From assembly GCA_947304185.1 (NCBI GenBank), contig CAMZAM010000005.1, positions 42,412-106,411 on the forward strand: a stretch of 64,000 bases of DNA, read 5' to 3'. A program made the translations under genes and the position numbers. Shown in pieces: positions 53,192 through 61,703 of this stretch. Numbering within the stretch: the stretch's first letter is position 1; every line of letters starts with the position of its first letter. The DNA comes from an uncultured Bacteroidales bacterium (GTDB lineage Bacteria > Bacteroidota > Bacteroidia > Bacteroidales > F082). The notes under the pieces are model-generated. The model was not told where the DNA came from. It did not search any database and was given only the letters and a program-made list of their open reading frames with translations.

Positions 53192-55063
53192 TTAATACTG
53201 GTTAAATAAATCGAAATGATATTGCATATACGCCTTCCCCTGTCGCACCAAGCTGTCGGCTTTATCTTCCGGGAAGGTGTTTTTCAGAATATTGTCGTTA
53301 TAGATGACGCATTCACCTTCGTCGGTCTTCCAGCCCACGCCGCTATACAGCTCGAAGAAAGCGAACGGGCGGTAGCAGGTGTTAAACACGTCTTTGCTCC
53401 AGAAGAACTCGTTGTGTTTCACACCTAGTTGAGCCAACAAAGTCGCAGGAATATCGGTGTTTCCGCATATCTTGTCGTAGGTGGTGCCGCGCAGCGAGTC
53501 GTTGAGAGGCTTGCCATAGATAAGAAGCGGAATCTTATGATATTCAAACGATTCGAGCGGATAGTTCTTATACGACGGATGGCTATGGTCGGCCATGAAG
53601 AGGAACAGCGTGTTGTCGTACCATGGCTGTTGTTTTGCCCTGTCCATGAAGAGTTTCAGCGCGATATCGGTATACTTTGCAGAGTTGACGAACACCTTTT
53701 CGAGCTGAGGCCATTCGAGTTCCTCGAAAATCTTAGGATAATCGTATGGTGAGTGCGTGCTCAGCGTGAAGATGGTAGTGAAGAATGGCTCCGGCTGGCT
53801 GTTGATGTCGGTGCTGGCCCATGGAAGCATGTCGGCGTCCTGGATGCCCAGCTTCCCTTTGTGGAAACGCTGATTCTTCACGTCCTTGCCTTCTATGATG
53901 CGGTCGAATTCGTTATATCTGAGATATGAGAGAATATTGCCGTAGTTAAGCTCGCCGCCGAAATAGAAACTCGAGTAATAACCGAGAGAGTCAAGCGGTG
54001 GGATGATTGACGGAATAGCGTAATATTTCTCCTGATGGTTGGTGATGGTGGTCACCGGGAGGCCAGGCAGTCCGCCAAATATCGATGCTATGGCCTGTTG
54101 CGAGCGGTTTGCCGAGGCGTAGAAGTTGGTAAACAGCAACCCATCCTTCTCCATGGCATGGAAGTTAGGCGTGATGCTCGGGTCGCCACCGAGCGACTCT
54201 ATGAGGTCGGCCGACCAGCTCTCGAGGAGTATGATGACGATGTTAGGACGGTCGTTCTTGAGTATCATGACCGTCGAGTCGCATTCAACCTTATGGGTTT
54301 CCTCGGTGATAGCCTTCGCCGTGTCGAAATCCATGTAAGTAAAATGCGCATTGTCTTTGACTTTAGCAGCGTTTGTGAGGTTTTCAGCGAGGTTATAGGC
54401 TGGATTCACCGTCATGATGTTGACGATTTTATAGTTACTGAAATAACCTGAGCTTGTGGATATCGGGATTTCGCTGAAGCCGCCGCGCATGCCGAGAAAC
54501 ATCAGTCCGAAACTGAGGATAAAGACGGAAGGATACATAAACCATTCGTCTCTGTGTTCACTGCTGCGTTCGGTCTGTGTAGGCTCGATCCAGCGGACAT
54601 ACCACCAGCAGAACAGCAATGTGAAGCATGACCATAATGAGACCAGCAGCACCGTTTGCTGTGTCGACGCTGTATTCACCACCTCCGAAGGGTGTTCTAA
54701 GTAAGCCAGAGCTTTAGCGCTCAGCTTGGTACCCCATTCACCATAGATTCCTATCTCGCCCATCACAGTGAGGACGTAGGCTGCGATGATGATGTAGAAA
54801 TACCAGCGCATCCAGCGGTAGTTGATGTTTTTATTGACGCAAAGGCAGACAAACATCACTATGGCAGGTATCGGCATTATGAAGCAGGCTGTGGCGATAT
54901 CGAGAGGCAGGGCCTTGAAGAAGCCTTTGAGGATCTCGATAAACGGAACCATGTCGACATTCACCAGATGCCAATAGTTCACTATGAACACGATGCGCAT
55001 AGTGGCAAACAGCACCAGCAGGAAAACCAATATCTTAACGAGGTAGATGACGTACTTTCTCAT
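53192..55063 (-). CDS. LTA synthase-like membrane sulfatase-family enzyme
   Basis: A 623-residue inner-membrane protein. About five N-terminal membrane segments (~5-215) precede an extracytoplasmic alkaline-phosphatase/sulfatase-type domain (~265-600): NIVIILLESWSADLIESLGG (metal Glu), SANRSQQAIASIFGGLPG with Ser at the nucleophile position (Thr in Gram-positive LtaS), STHSPYD, and FMADHSHP for further metal ligands. In Bacteroidota such enzymes are thought to move phospho-head groups onto envelope glycans or lipids; teichoic acid is not expected. I chose the ATG at 55063, giving a basic start MRKYVIYL; the frame is open to 55090. Confidence 0.87.
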   Translation of the reverse strand: MRKYVIYLVKILVFLLVLFATMRIVFIVNYWHLVNVDMVPFIEILKGFFKALPLDIATACFIMPIPAIVMFVCLCVNKNINYRWMRWYFYIIIAAYVLTVMGEIGIYGEWGTKLSAKALAYLEHPSEVVNTASTQQTVLLVSLWSCFTLLFCWWYVRWIEPTQTERSSEHRDEWFMYPSVFILSFGLMFLGMRGGFSEIPISTSSGYFSNYKIVNIMTVNPAYNLAENLTNAAKVKDNAHFTYMDFDTAKAITEETHKVECDSTVMILKNDRPNIVIILLESWSADLIESLGGDPSITPNFHAMEKDGLLFTNFYASANRSQQAIASIFGGLPGLPVTTITNHQEKYYAIPSIIPPLDSLGYYSSFYFGGELNYGNILSYLRYNEFDRIIEGKDVKNQRFHKGKLGIQDADMLPWASTDINSQPEPFFTTIFTLSTHSPYDYPKIFEELEWPQLEKVFVNSAKYTDIALKLFMDRAKQQPWYDNTLFLFMADHSHPSYKNYPLESFEYHKIPLLIYGKPLNDSLRGTTYDKICGNTDIPATLLAQLGVKHNEFFWSKDVFNTCYRPFAFFELYSGVGWKTDEGECVIYNDNILKNTFPEDKADSLVRQGKAYMQYHFDLFNQY

Positions 55064-55094
55064 TGTCTTCAATTTTTTGCAAAAATACAAAAAT

Positions 55095-55124
55095 AGTTTA
55101 AAGTTTAGAGTTTAGAGTTTAAAG
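55095..55124. repeat. AGTTTAAAGTTTAGAG-type short tandem repeat
   Basis: Three to four variants of AGTTTAAAG / AGTTTAGAG in tandem between two divergent genes. Confidence 0.5.
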
Positions 55125-55131
55125 AATTTTT

Positions 55132-55139
55132 ATAATTTT
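55132..55139 (+). promoter_or_regulatory. Promoter -7 element for the PLP-binding protein gene
   Basis: TAATTTTG, 21 nt before the ATG at 55161. The -33 region falls in the short tandem repeat and has no clear TTG. Confidence 0.4.
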
Positions 55140-55160
55140 GCAGAAATAAAGTATTTCGAT

Positions 55161-55829
55161 ATGGTAAAAGAAAATTTGGAAACGATAAGGAAGACTATTC
55201 CTTCGGGAGTTTTGCTTGTGGCGGTGTCGAAAACCAAGCCGGTGGAAGACATTCAGGAGGCATACGACGCCGGACAGCGTGTCTTCGGCGAGAATCATGC
55301 GCTGGAGATGCGCGATAAACATGAGGTTTTGCCGAAAGACATCGACTGGCATTTCATCGGTCATCTGCAGACAAATAAGATAAAATACATCATTCAGTTT
55401 GCGCGGATGATTCATTCCATCGACACATTTAATCTGTTGCAGGCCGTGAATAAAGAAGCGGCAAAGCACGATAGGGTTGTCGACTGCCTTCTGCAGTTTC
55501 ACATCGCCGAAGAGGAGACGAAGTTCGGTCTGAGTATGGAAGAAGCCGAGGAGATTTTGAATTCCGACATTTTCAAAGCAATGAAAAACGTGCGTATCTG
55601 CGGTGTGATGGGTATGGCGACGAACACCGACGACATGGTTCAGGTTCGCAAGGAGTTTAAGCATCTGAAAGATATTTTCAACACCTTAAAGATGAGGTAT
55701 TTCGCTGATAATAAATGGTTTAAGGAGATCTCAATGGGAATGTCGCACGATTATCCTATCGCCATCGAAGAAGGCTCGACGATGGTAAGAGTGGGAAGTA
55801 AGATTTTTGGGGAAAGAAATTATAATTAA
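55161..55829 (+). CDS. YggS/PLPBP family pyridoxal-phosphate-binding protein
   Basis: A 222-residue fold-type III PLP protein without known catalytic activity that keeps vitamin B6 and amino-acid pools balanced. Signatures: LLVAVSKTKP with the PLP lysine (Lys24), GQRVFGENHALEM, WHFIGHLQTNKIKYI, and the phosphate-binding C-terminal ISMGMSHDYPIAIEEGSTMVR-like stretch followed by GSKIFGERNYN. Full family length. Cotranscription with nadE is possible, but a 100-bp repeat element lies between them. Confidence 0.93.
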   Translation: MVKENLETIRKTIPSGVLLVAVSKTKPVEDIQEAYDAGQRVFGENHALEMRDKHEVLPKDIDWHFIGHLQTNKIKYIIQFARMIHSIDTFNLLQAVNKEAAKHDRVVDCLLQFHIAEEETKFGLSMEEAEEILNSDIFKAMKNVRICGVMGMATNTDDMVQVRKEFKHLKDIFNTLKMRYFADNKWFKEISMGMSHDYPIAIEEGSTMVRVGSKIFGERNYN

Positions 55830-55835
55830 CATACC

Positions 55836-55935
55836 CGTCATTTCGACTGAACATCGAACAAAGTGAGATGGGAATGGAGAAATCTCCAATGATTGAAGGA
55901 GATTCCTTCGCTCCCTACGGTCGGTCGAAATGACG
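55836..55935. repeat. 100-bp dispersed element with terminal inverted repeats
   Basis: Ends are perfect 12-bp inverted repeats CGTCATTTCGAC (55836-55847) and GTCGAAATGACG (55924-55935). A near-palindrome GGAGAAATCTCC lies at 55876-55887. Half copies are at 10737-10774 and 22720-22758. It is MITE- or REP-like; no reading frame inside. Confidence 0.8.
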
Positions 55936-55950
55936 ACAAAATACGAAATT

Positions 55951-56700
55951 ATGGAATACATTTTCAATGCAAAAGAGGTTAAAGACCGTGTAGTTCAATG
56001 GATTAGAGATTGGTTTGAAGCCAATGGCAAGGGTTGTAATGCTGTTATCGGCATCTCGGGTGGCAAGGACAGCTCGATAGTGGCCGGATTGTGTGTCGAG
56101 GCGCTTGGCAAGGACCGCGTGATAGGCGTGACTATGCCAAACGGAGTGCAGAAAGACATCTCCGACAGCATGAAGCTCATCAACCATCTGGGAATAAAGT
56201 ATTGCTGCGTGAACATTGGCGAGACATATAACGCCTTGATGGCAGAGGTGAAGGAACAGCTCGGTACATTAGGCAAAGACGTTGCTAATCAGACAGTTAT
56301 CAATATGCCGCCGCGTCTTAGGATGACGACATTATACGCCGTCTCGCAGTCGATGAACGGCCGTGTGGCCAACACCTGCAACCTCTCCGAAGACTGGGTA
56401 GGCTACAGCACTCGCTACGGAGACGCGGCGGGCGACTTCTCCCCTCTCGGAGGCCTCACAGTACAGGAAGTGAAAGCCATCGGAAAAGAGCTTGGATTGC
56501 CAATAGAACTGGTTGAGAAGACTCCGTCGGATGGCTTATGCGGCAAGAGCGACGAGGATAACCTCGGCTTCACCTACACCACATTGGATAAATATATTAG
56601 AACGGGTGTTTGCGAAGACCCGGCAATTAAAGCTAAGATCGACGACAAGCATGCGAAGAACCTGTTCAAGTTAGAACCGATTCCGCACTTTAGTTTATAG
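55951..56700 (+). CDS. nadE: NAD+ synthase (ammonia-type)
   Basis: Converts deamido-NAD+ to NAD+ with ATP and an ammonia donor. 249 residues from MEYIFNAKEV; an ATG at 55930 in the same frame lies inside the dispersed repeat and is less likely. Signatures: ATP-pyrophosphatase loop SGGKDSS (36-42), GVTMPNGVQKDISDS, NTCNLSEDWVGYSTRYGDAAGDFSPLGG-type region, and EKTPSDGLCGKSDED. The glutaminase domain of the long form is absent, so ammonia must be supplied freely. A strong terminator follows. Confidence 0.94.
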   Translation: MEYIFNAKEVKDRVVQWIRDWFEANGKGCNAVIGISGGKDSSIVAGLCVEALGKDRVIGVTMPNGVQKDISDSMKLINHLGIKYCCVNIGETYNALMAEVKEQLGTLGKDVANQTVINMPPRLRMTTLYAVSQSMNGRVANTCNLSEDWVGYSTRYGDAAGDFSPLGGLTVQEVKAIGKELGLPIELVEKTPSDGLCGKSDEDNLGFTYTTLDKYIRTGVCEDPAIKAKIDDKHAKNLFKLEPIPHFSL

Positions 56701-56705
56701 ACAAC

Positions 56706-56733
56706 AAAAAAGGCGCCGAATCGGCGCCTTTTT
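56706..56733. terminator. Bidirectional terminator between nadE and the convergent gene
   Basis: AAAAAAGGCGCCGA pairs with TCGGCGCCTTTTT around a single A, with A and T runs on the two sides. A very stable hairpin. Confidence 0.85.
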
Positions 56734-56752
56734 ATTATGGTTTTGTAAATGA

Positions 56753-58666
56753 TTAATAAACCAGACGGACTGCACAGCCATAATACTTAGGAAATAGCTT
56801 ATCTACCTTAAAACCTGAGCTACCAGTTAGATTCAATCTACTAGCATAATACCCATTATCATCGCTACCATTCGTAGATAACCAATAGTATCCGTTACTC
56901 TTTACTGAACGAACTTGCATCTTGTTGCTATACCAATAGCGATATCCGCTAGCTGGCAAATATATAGCTCCCTGATCCAGCCTTTCCTGCAATCCCGCAG
57001 CGGTCCAATTATTATTCTTCCATTCTGATTTATAACAATTTATGTCCGTGCCGCTCCATTCTTCTGGAAGAAAAATCGCGCCATTCCATAGCGATGATTG
57101 AATTTGTACTGTGCCACATTTTCCATAGGCATTGTCGCGTCCATTCAAAAGGTAGTCACATTCATCATAGGTAAGTAAACGCCAGTTGTAACCTTCCGGA
57201 TTAGGCACAACAGTACCCCAATCTGACATATTTTGTATAGACAGATTATGAGGATTTGACGGGCCATATTCAGTGCAGGTTTCTATTGTTCTGCTAGTAT
57301 GATATGGTTGATAGTAGTTTTGATTTCCGCCATAAACCAAGTCTTGCGTTCCAGTACATCCCCAACCAAAATGATCAATAACATCTACGAGAATGCAATC
57401 ATCTCCGACTTCTGTTGCAGTCGTTTCAATCAGATTATACTGTGGGCTCATAAAACTCCATTCGTAACCATCACCCCATGTAGTCCCAGTTTTTGTGCAA
57501 ACAAGATTGCCTGTTGCGAAACGCACGGCATTGCCATTGGCACTTACCACAAACACCTTATTATTAATGGTAGCGGCATTATTATTTATGTCAATAGCAT
57601 TGTCGCCATAAAGATAATTGTTGGTTTCTGTCAAAACAGGAACGTCAACTCCATCGTAATAGTTATACAAAGCCTGAGGATTGTCTGGATCGCTGCTATT
57701 TTCCCTAAACACCATTCCCAGAGATTTTCTTTCCACATTGCTGAGTTGAAGAACAGCCCATCTCTTGGTATTGCCGGTAGTGTTAGACTTATAAAGGCTT
57801 ATAGCGTCAAGTTTCTCTGTCGGGGTGATTCCAGGATTGGCAAAGTCAATCTTAGCTTCGCACGGCATATTGCTGACTTTAACGGTATTATTAGTGCCAG
57901 TGGCTAATTTAAACTCCACCAAAGCGCATTTGTTGTGAAGGTTGCATGAGATGCTGTTGCTGCCGGTGTAAGTCGCATTGGTGTATGAGAGCACAGGAAG
58001 CTTGCTGCTTTGGTTACTGATATCGACAGTAAAACCAGTAGTAGTGCCTGCTGTCAGCGTTGTGCTCGGAGTGAGACCTCCTACAAAGTAGAAATGCAGG
58101 ACATCATCAATGTTAGGGGCAATAATGTCGCCTTCGAAAGATGCGTTGTTACCATCTGCGTCGCTTGCCACGGTACATGTCAAAGTGCCAATGTAGCTTG
58201 TGCCGTTACCGACATAGACAACATCATTGACGAGATATCTCACCGGAACGTAACCGTCTTCGTTCGGGATGATTTCGTGGCGGCTGTTATTACCCACATT
58301 CAAAGCAATATGAATCATATTGTTCGGGTCGGAAACAACAGTCTCAACACGTTTTTTGCACTGTGTCATGCCTAAAATAAGGGCAAATGCCAACAACAGT
58401 GTGGTGCCTTTACGCAACGAACGTTTGCGGCGGGCGACAGCGTAACCTGCGCCGGCGACAGTCAAAATAAGCAATCCGCTGCCAACAGGAACCGGTTTCT
58501 CACCAAAAGGATCATTGCCGAGTGTAAAACCTTCAGTGGCGCGATTGTCGTAAATATCCTCATTATCATTCTTAAAGAACATGTCGTTACGCTGGGCTGT
58601 TAAAGTTGCAGGAAAAATTATTCCCGTCAAGAGAATAGCGCAAAATGCTAAAGCTTTGAATTTCAT
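56753..58666 (-). CDS. Exported protein with internal membrane hairpin and FISUMP-like C-terminal domain
   Basis: A 637-residue protein of unknown function. Residues 1-25 are a signal peptide (cut after LTAQ). A short acidic linker (26-58) leads to PVPVGSG (58-64), a hydrophobic stretch (65-78), the basic loop RRKRSLRK (79-86), a second hydrophobic stretch (89-100) and a lipobox-like MTQC (Cys103). Beta-rich domains follow (~115-385). The last ~250 residues (from VSANGNAVRFATGNL to YYGCAVRLVY, with YNWRLLTYDECDYLL and YYWLSTNG) resemble the Fibrobacter-succinogenes-major-paralogous-type domain. I chose the ATG at 58666 (MKFKALAF) because it starts the signal peptide. Monocistronic. Confidence 0.75.
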   Translation of the reverse strand: MKFKALAFCAILLTGIIFPATLTAQRNDMFFKNDNEDIYDNRATEGFTLGNDPFGEKPVPVGSGLLILTVAGAGYAVARRKRSLRKGTTLLLAFALILGMTQCKKRVETVVSDPNNMIHIALNVGNNSRHEIIPNEDGYVPVRYLVNDVVYVGNGTSYIGTLTCTVASDADGNNASFEGDIIAPNIDDVLHFYFVGGLTPSTTLTAGTTTGFTVDISNQSSKLPVLSYTNATYTGSNSISCNLHNKCALVEFKLATGTNNTVKVSNMPCEAKIDFANPGITPTEKLDAISLYKSNTTGNTKRWAVLQLSNVERKSLGMVFRENSSDPDNPQALYNYYDGVDVPVLTETNNYLYGDNAIDINNNAATINNKVFVVSANGNAVRFATGNLVCTKTGTTWGDGYEWSFMSPQYNLIETTATEVGDDCILVDVIDHFGWGCTGTQDLVYGGNQNYYQPYHTSRTIETCTEYGPSNPHNLSIQNMSDWGTVVPNPEGYNWRLLTYDECDYLLNGRDNAYGKCGTVQIQSSLWNGAIFLPEEWSGTDINCYKSEWKNNNWTAAGLQERLDQGAIYLPASGYRYWYSNKMQVRSVKSNGYYWLSTNGSDDNGYYASRLNLTGSSGFKVDKLFPKYYGCAVRLVY

Positions 58667-58717
58667 TAGTTTAATAGTCATATTTAACGATATTATGTGT
58701 TATTATTTTTGAGCCCG

Positions 58718-58725
58718 CAAAAATA
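58718..58725 (-). promoter_or_regulatory. Promoter -7 element for the FISUMP-like gene
   Basis: TATTTTTG on the minus strand, 51 nt before the chosen ATG, in an AT-rich 115-bp gap. The nearest upstream TTG is only 15 nt away, shorter than usual. Confidence 0.4.
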
Positions 58726-58781
58726 CACAATTATTTAATACAAAATATGAAAAATATGAAATTTTTAAAGCATTTTTTAGA

Positions 58782-59969
58782 TTAACGGCGTATTAGCTTG
58801 ATTATCAGAATGATAATACCGATGTAGATGAGCCATAGTGCGGCAGTCCACCAATATGAGACATGATCGAGGCGTTGTTTGTCAATAATCGGGCTTTCAT
58901 GACGTGTTACGGGGTTCAGCCACATGGTGGTGCCGTCAAAGAAAGTCATGACAGTGCGGACGTATTGGTCAGTGGGTCGGATTGTGTATGACGCACAATA
59001 GACGGTATCGCCTTTGGAATGGCTTTCTTCCTTCAAAACCATACCATTTTGACCTATAAACTGTGTCTTTCTTATTGGTTTTGTGACATTTACAGTAAAA
59101 TCAGTGCCATTTAGATTTGCACTATTTAAATAAGGTATATCGCGTTTGAATCGTTCAACCTTATGATTCATCTCTTCAGACCTATCAAGATCGAAATCGA
59201 CTCCCACAGCCTTACCTGAGAGAAGTGCGTCGTAGAGCTGGTTAGCATCGTTGTCTTTGGCGTTGAGATAGGTGATCTTCAATGCTATGTCGTTGACTTT
59301 CAGCACATCATGAGTGTCATCGTCGGCGATGAGATACACCAGATGACCGTTGGAGAGCGCCATATCCCAATGTTCGGGTGAGTTGACGAATCCGTTAAGC
59401 ACCTCAAGAATCTTGTAGTTGCTGAGATATTTCATGTCGCGCACGTTGTAGCTGCCGTCAACGAAGCTCGGATGGGCCACTGCCACCACCCTATTTTGTT
59501 CGCCTAACTTATTGAGCATGTGCTGTTTGTGACTCAACGTCTGATAGAAGAAATAATCAATTCGACGCACTTTTTTTGTTCCGAGGCACACCTGATGAGT
59601 CTTCCAGACATTGTAGCCGTGCTCATAACCCGGAATGAAACCTGGATCGCGGCCGTCTTCGTAGGTATTCACCTTATTATAATCGGATATTCCAACATGG
59701 TCATAGCCGAACATACGGTACATGCTATCGTAGACGATATTGCCGTTGGCGCGTCCGTTCGTCACACCTCCGTACTGACGTGTATGTCCATGGAAGTTGC
59801 AGCATTTCCAATAGGTTGAGTCGATATCTTGATAAGGATTTAAAAGATATTCACCATGAAAAGGAACCGGCTCGTCGAAGACATAAACCGGCACAAAAAT
59901 GTTCATCGCAACGAGAAAACCGACGAAGGCGATGATTAAAAAGAGAAGGTATCTGAAAAATTTTTTCAT
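58782..59969 (-). CDS. Membrane-anchored PHP-like metal-dependent hydrolase
   Basis: A 395-residue protein with one membrane segment at each end (~7-29 and ~370-391). Between them the pattern is that of the PHP (polymerase and histidinol phosphatase) fold: CCNFHGHTRQ (H60, H62), YDHVGISDYN, IPGYEHGYN, VVAVAHPSF and LIADDDTHD, all usual metal-ligand positions. The two anchors should place the domain outside the cytosol, or inside if the first helix is not inverted; the sequence does not decide. Substrate unknown; a phosphoester or similar is a family-level guess. It diverges from the EamA gene with a shared promoter region. Confidence 0.75.
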   Translation of the reverse strand: MKKFFRYLLFLIIAFVGFLVAMNIFVPVYVFDEPVPFHGEYLLNPYQDIDSTYWKCCNFHGHTRQYGGVTNGRANGNIVYDSMYRMFGYDHVGISDYNKVNTYEDGRDPGFIPGYEHGYNVWKTHQVCLGTKKVRRIDYFFYQTLSHKQHMLNKLGEQNRVVAVAHPSFVDGSYNVRDMKYLSNYKILEVLNGFVNSPEHWDMALSNGHLVYLIADDDTHDVLKVNDIALKITYLNAKDNDANQLYDALLSGKAVGVDFDLDRSEEMNHKVERFKRDIPYLNSANLNGTDFTVNVTKPIRKTQFIGQNGMVLKEESHSKGDTVYCASYTIRPTDQYVRTVMTFFDGTTMWLNPVTRHESPIIDKQRLDHVSYWWTAALWLIYIGIIILIIKLIRR

Positions 59970-59986
59970 ATCATTTTAACAAACGA

Positions 59987-60018
59987 CAAAATTACGAAAA
60001 AATTTTACAAAAAACCAA
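59987..60018 (-). promoter_or_regulatory. Promoter for the PHP-like gene
   Basis: On the minus strand TTGG (60018-60015), a 21-nt spacer and TAATTTTG (59994-59987), 17 nt before the ATG. Confidence 0.5.
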
Positions 60019-60040
60019 TTATTTTGATTATTTTTGCGGT

Positions 60041-60934
60041 ATGAAAAACAGGAATTATTTAGTTCATATTGCGGGCGTTATCGCCATGATTATCTGGGGA
60101 TTATCGTTCATCTGGTCGACACAGGTTTATCGTAACCTGAACCCGACCGCAACGATTTTTCTGCGTCTGGTTATAGCAACAGTTTTCTTCACTGCGATAC
60201 TCTTTGTTTTCAAGTTGAATGAGAGAATCGAGCGTAAACACCTTGGTTTGTTTGCATTGGCTGCGATGTTTGAGCCGTTTTTGTACTTCATTTTCGAGGG
60301 TTACGGTCTGAAAAACACCTCTCCCATCATCGGGTCGGCCATCATCGCGATGATTCCGCTGGTGACGCCTATCGCAGCGTCGGTTTTTCTTAAAGAAAGG
60401 CTATCTGCGATGAATATCGTAGGCTTGATAGTGTCGTTTCTCGGCGTAATGGTGATGTTGATGAACAAAAACCTTGAGTTTGTGGCATCGACCAAAGGCG
60501 TGATTTTCTTGTTCTGCGCAGTTATTGTGGCGGTAGGATATTCTATCTCGTTGGCAAAACTGACCAAGTTATATAAACCATTGACTATCACTTGGATGCA
60601 GAACATCGTCGGCATGATTTATTTCATCCCGCTGACGATAATTATGGAGCAGTTTGAGCCGTCGAACTTTGGCAATATCGGCGAATATATCGTTCCGTTG
60701 GTTTGCCTCGGCGTGCTCTGCAGTGCAGTAGCCTACTCTTTGTGGGCGTTCGCATTCAGCAGACTTGGTGCATCGAAAGCCAACGTTTACAGTAATTTAA
60801 TCCCTGTGTTTACCGGTATTTTCAGTTTCATTTTAGGAATAGAGATGTTGTCGACAAACAAGATTTTAGGTATTGTGATGGTTGTCGTCGGTTTGATTTT
60901 CTCACAGTTAAAAAAGAAGGAGGCTAAGGCATGA
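60041..60934 (+). CDS. EamA/DMT-family transporter
   Basis: A 297-residue inner-membrane exporter-type protein with about ten helices in two EamA repeats (~8-140 and ~152-290). First repeat start HIAGVIAMIIWGLSFIWSTQVYRNLNPTATIFLRL and second-half pattern LCSAVAYSLWAFAFSRLGASKANVYSNLIPVFTGIFSFI-type are family hallmarks. Substrate unknown (family members move amino acids, nucleotide sugars and other metabolites). Its stop overlaps the next gene start by 4 nt. TATTTTTG at 60029-60036 is too close to the ATG to be a normal -7 element. Confidence 0.88.
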   Translation: MKNRNYLVHIAGVIAMIIWGLSFIWSTQVYRNLNPTATIFLRLVIATVFFTAILFVFKLNERIERKHLGLFALAAMFEPFLYFIFEGYGLKNTSPIIGSAIIAMIPLVTPIAASVFLKERLSAMNIVGLIVSFLGVMVMLMNKNLEFVASTKGVIFLFCAVIVAVGYSISLAKLTKLYKPLTITWMQNIVGMIYFIPLTIIMEQFEPSNFGNIGEYIVPLVCLGVLCSAVAYSLWAFAFSRLGASKANVYSNLIPVFTGIFSFILGIEMLSTNKILGIVMVVVGLIFSQLKKKEAKA

Positions 60935-61701
60935 TAACGAGCAAGACCAATCCTAAGATTAAGAATATCATCAAGTTAGAGAAAGCTTCGGAGCGCCGTG
61001 AGCAGAACCGCATCCTCATCGAGGGAAGGCGCGAGATTGAGCGCGCCGTAGAGTGCGGATTCGAAGTGGACACGTTGTTTTTATGCCCTGAGATTGCTCG
61101 AGAAGGAACCGGAGTAACGGCGCGCTCGATTGAGGAAGTCTCGTTGGAGGTGTTCGAGAAGATAGCCTACCGTGAGGGCAGCGACGGACTTCTTGCCGTA
61201 GCTATTCCGAAATACGCTGATTTACAACAGTTTAAACCAAAGAAAAAGAACCCGCTCATCATCGTGCTCGAGACCGTGGAGAAACCCGGAAACCTCGGTG
61301 CTGTGATGCGCACCGCCGATGCGGCAGGCGTTGACGCCGTCATCATCGCCGACCAGAGGACAGATTTGTACAATCCGAACGCCATCAGAGCCAGCGTGGG
61401 ATGCATATTCTCAGTTCCGTTGTTTGCATGCTCGTCGGAAGAATGCATTAAGTGGTTGAAAGACAATAAGATAACGATATATTGCACATATTTGAAAGCT
61501 TCAATCGACTACCTCGACGCAGACTTCAAGAAAGCCTCCGCCATAGTGATGGGAACGGAAGCGACAGGCATCTCTCAGCAATGGGTTGACGCTGCCGATC
61601 AGAACATCATCATCCCGATGAACGGCATCGCTGACTCGCTGAATGTAAGCGTGACGACAGCAATTGTTACATTCGAGGCAATAAGACAAAGGAGAAAATA
61701 A
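60931..61701 (+). CDS. SpoU (TrmH) family RNA 2'-O-methyltransferase
   Basis: A 256-residue SPOUT-fold enzyme that methylates a ribose in tRNA or rRNA. N-terminal substrate-binding domain (~5-85, starting SKTNPKIKNIIKLEKASERR) and SpoU domain (~105-255) with LETVEKPGNLGAVMRTADAAG (motif 1), VMGTEATGIS (motif 2) and IPMNGIADSLNVSVTTAI (motif 3, the SAM knot). It resembles the RNA methyltransferases annotated as TsnR/RlmB-like; the target base is not clear. Overlaps eamA by 4 nt and precedes the thioesterase gene by 2 nt. Confidence 0.92.
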   Translation: MITSKTNPKIKNIIKLEKASERREQNRILIEGRREIERAVECGFEVDTLFLCPEIAREGTGVTARSIEEVSLEVFEKIAYREGSDGLLAVAIPKYADLQQFKPKKKNPLIIVLETVEKPGNLGAVMRTADAAGVDAVIIADQRTDLYNPNAIRASVGCIFSVPLFACSSEECIKWLKDNKITIYCTYLKASIDYLDADFKKASAIVMGTEATGISQQWVDAADQNIIIPMNGIADSLNVSVTTAIVTFEAIRQRRK

Positions 61702-61703
61702 CA

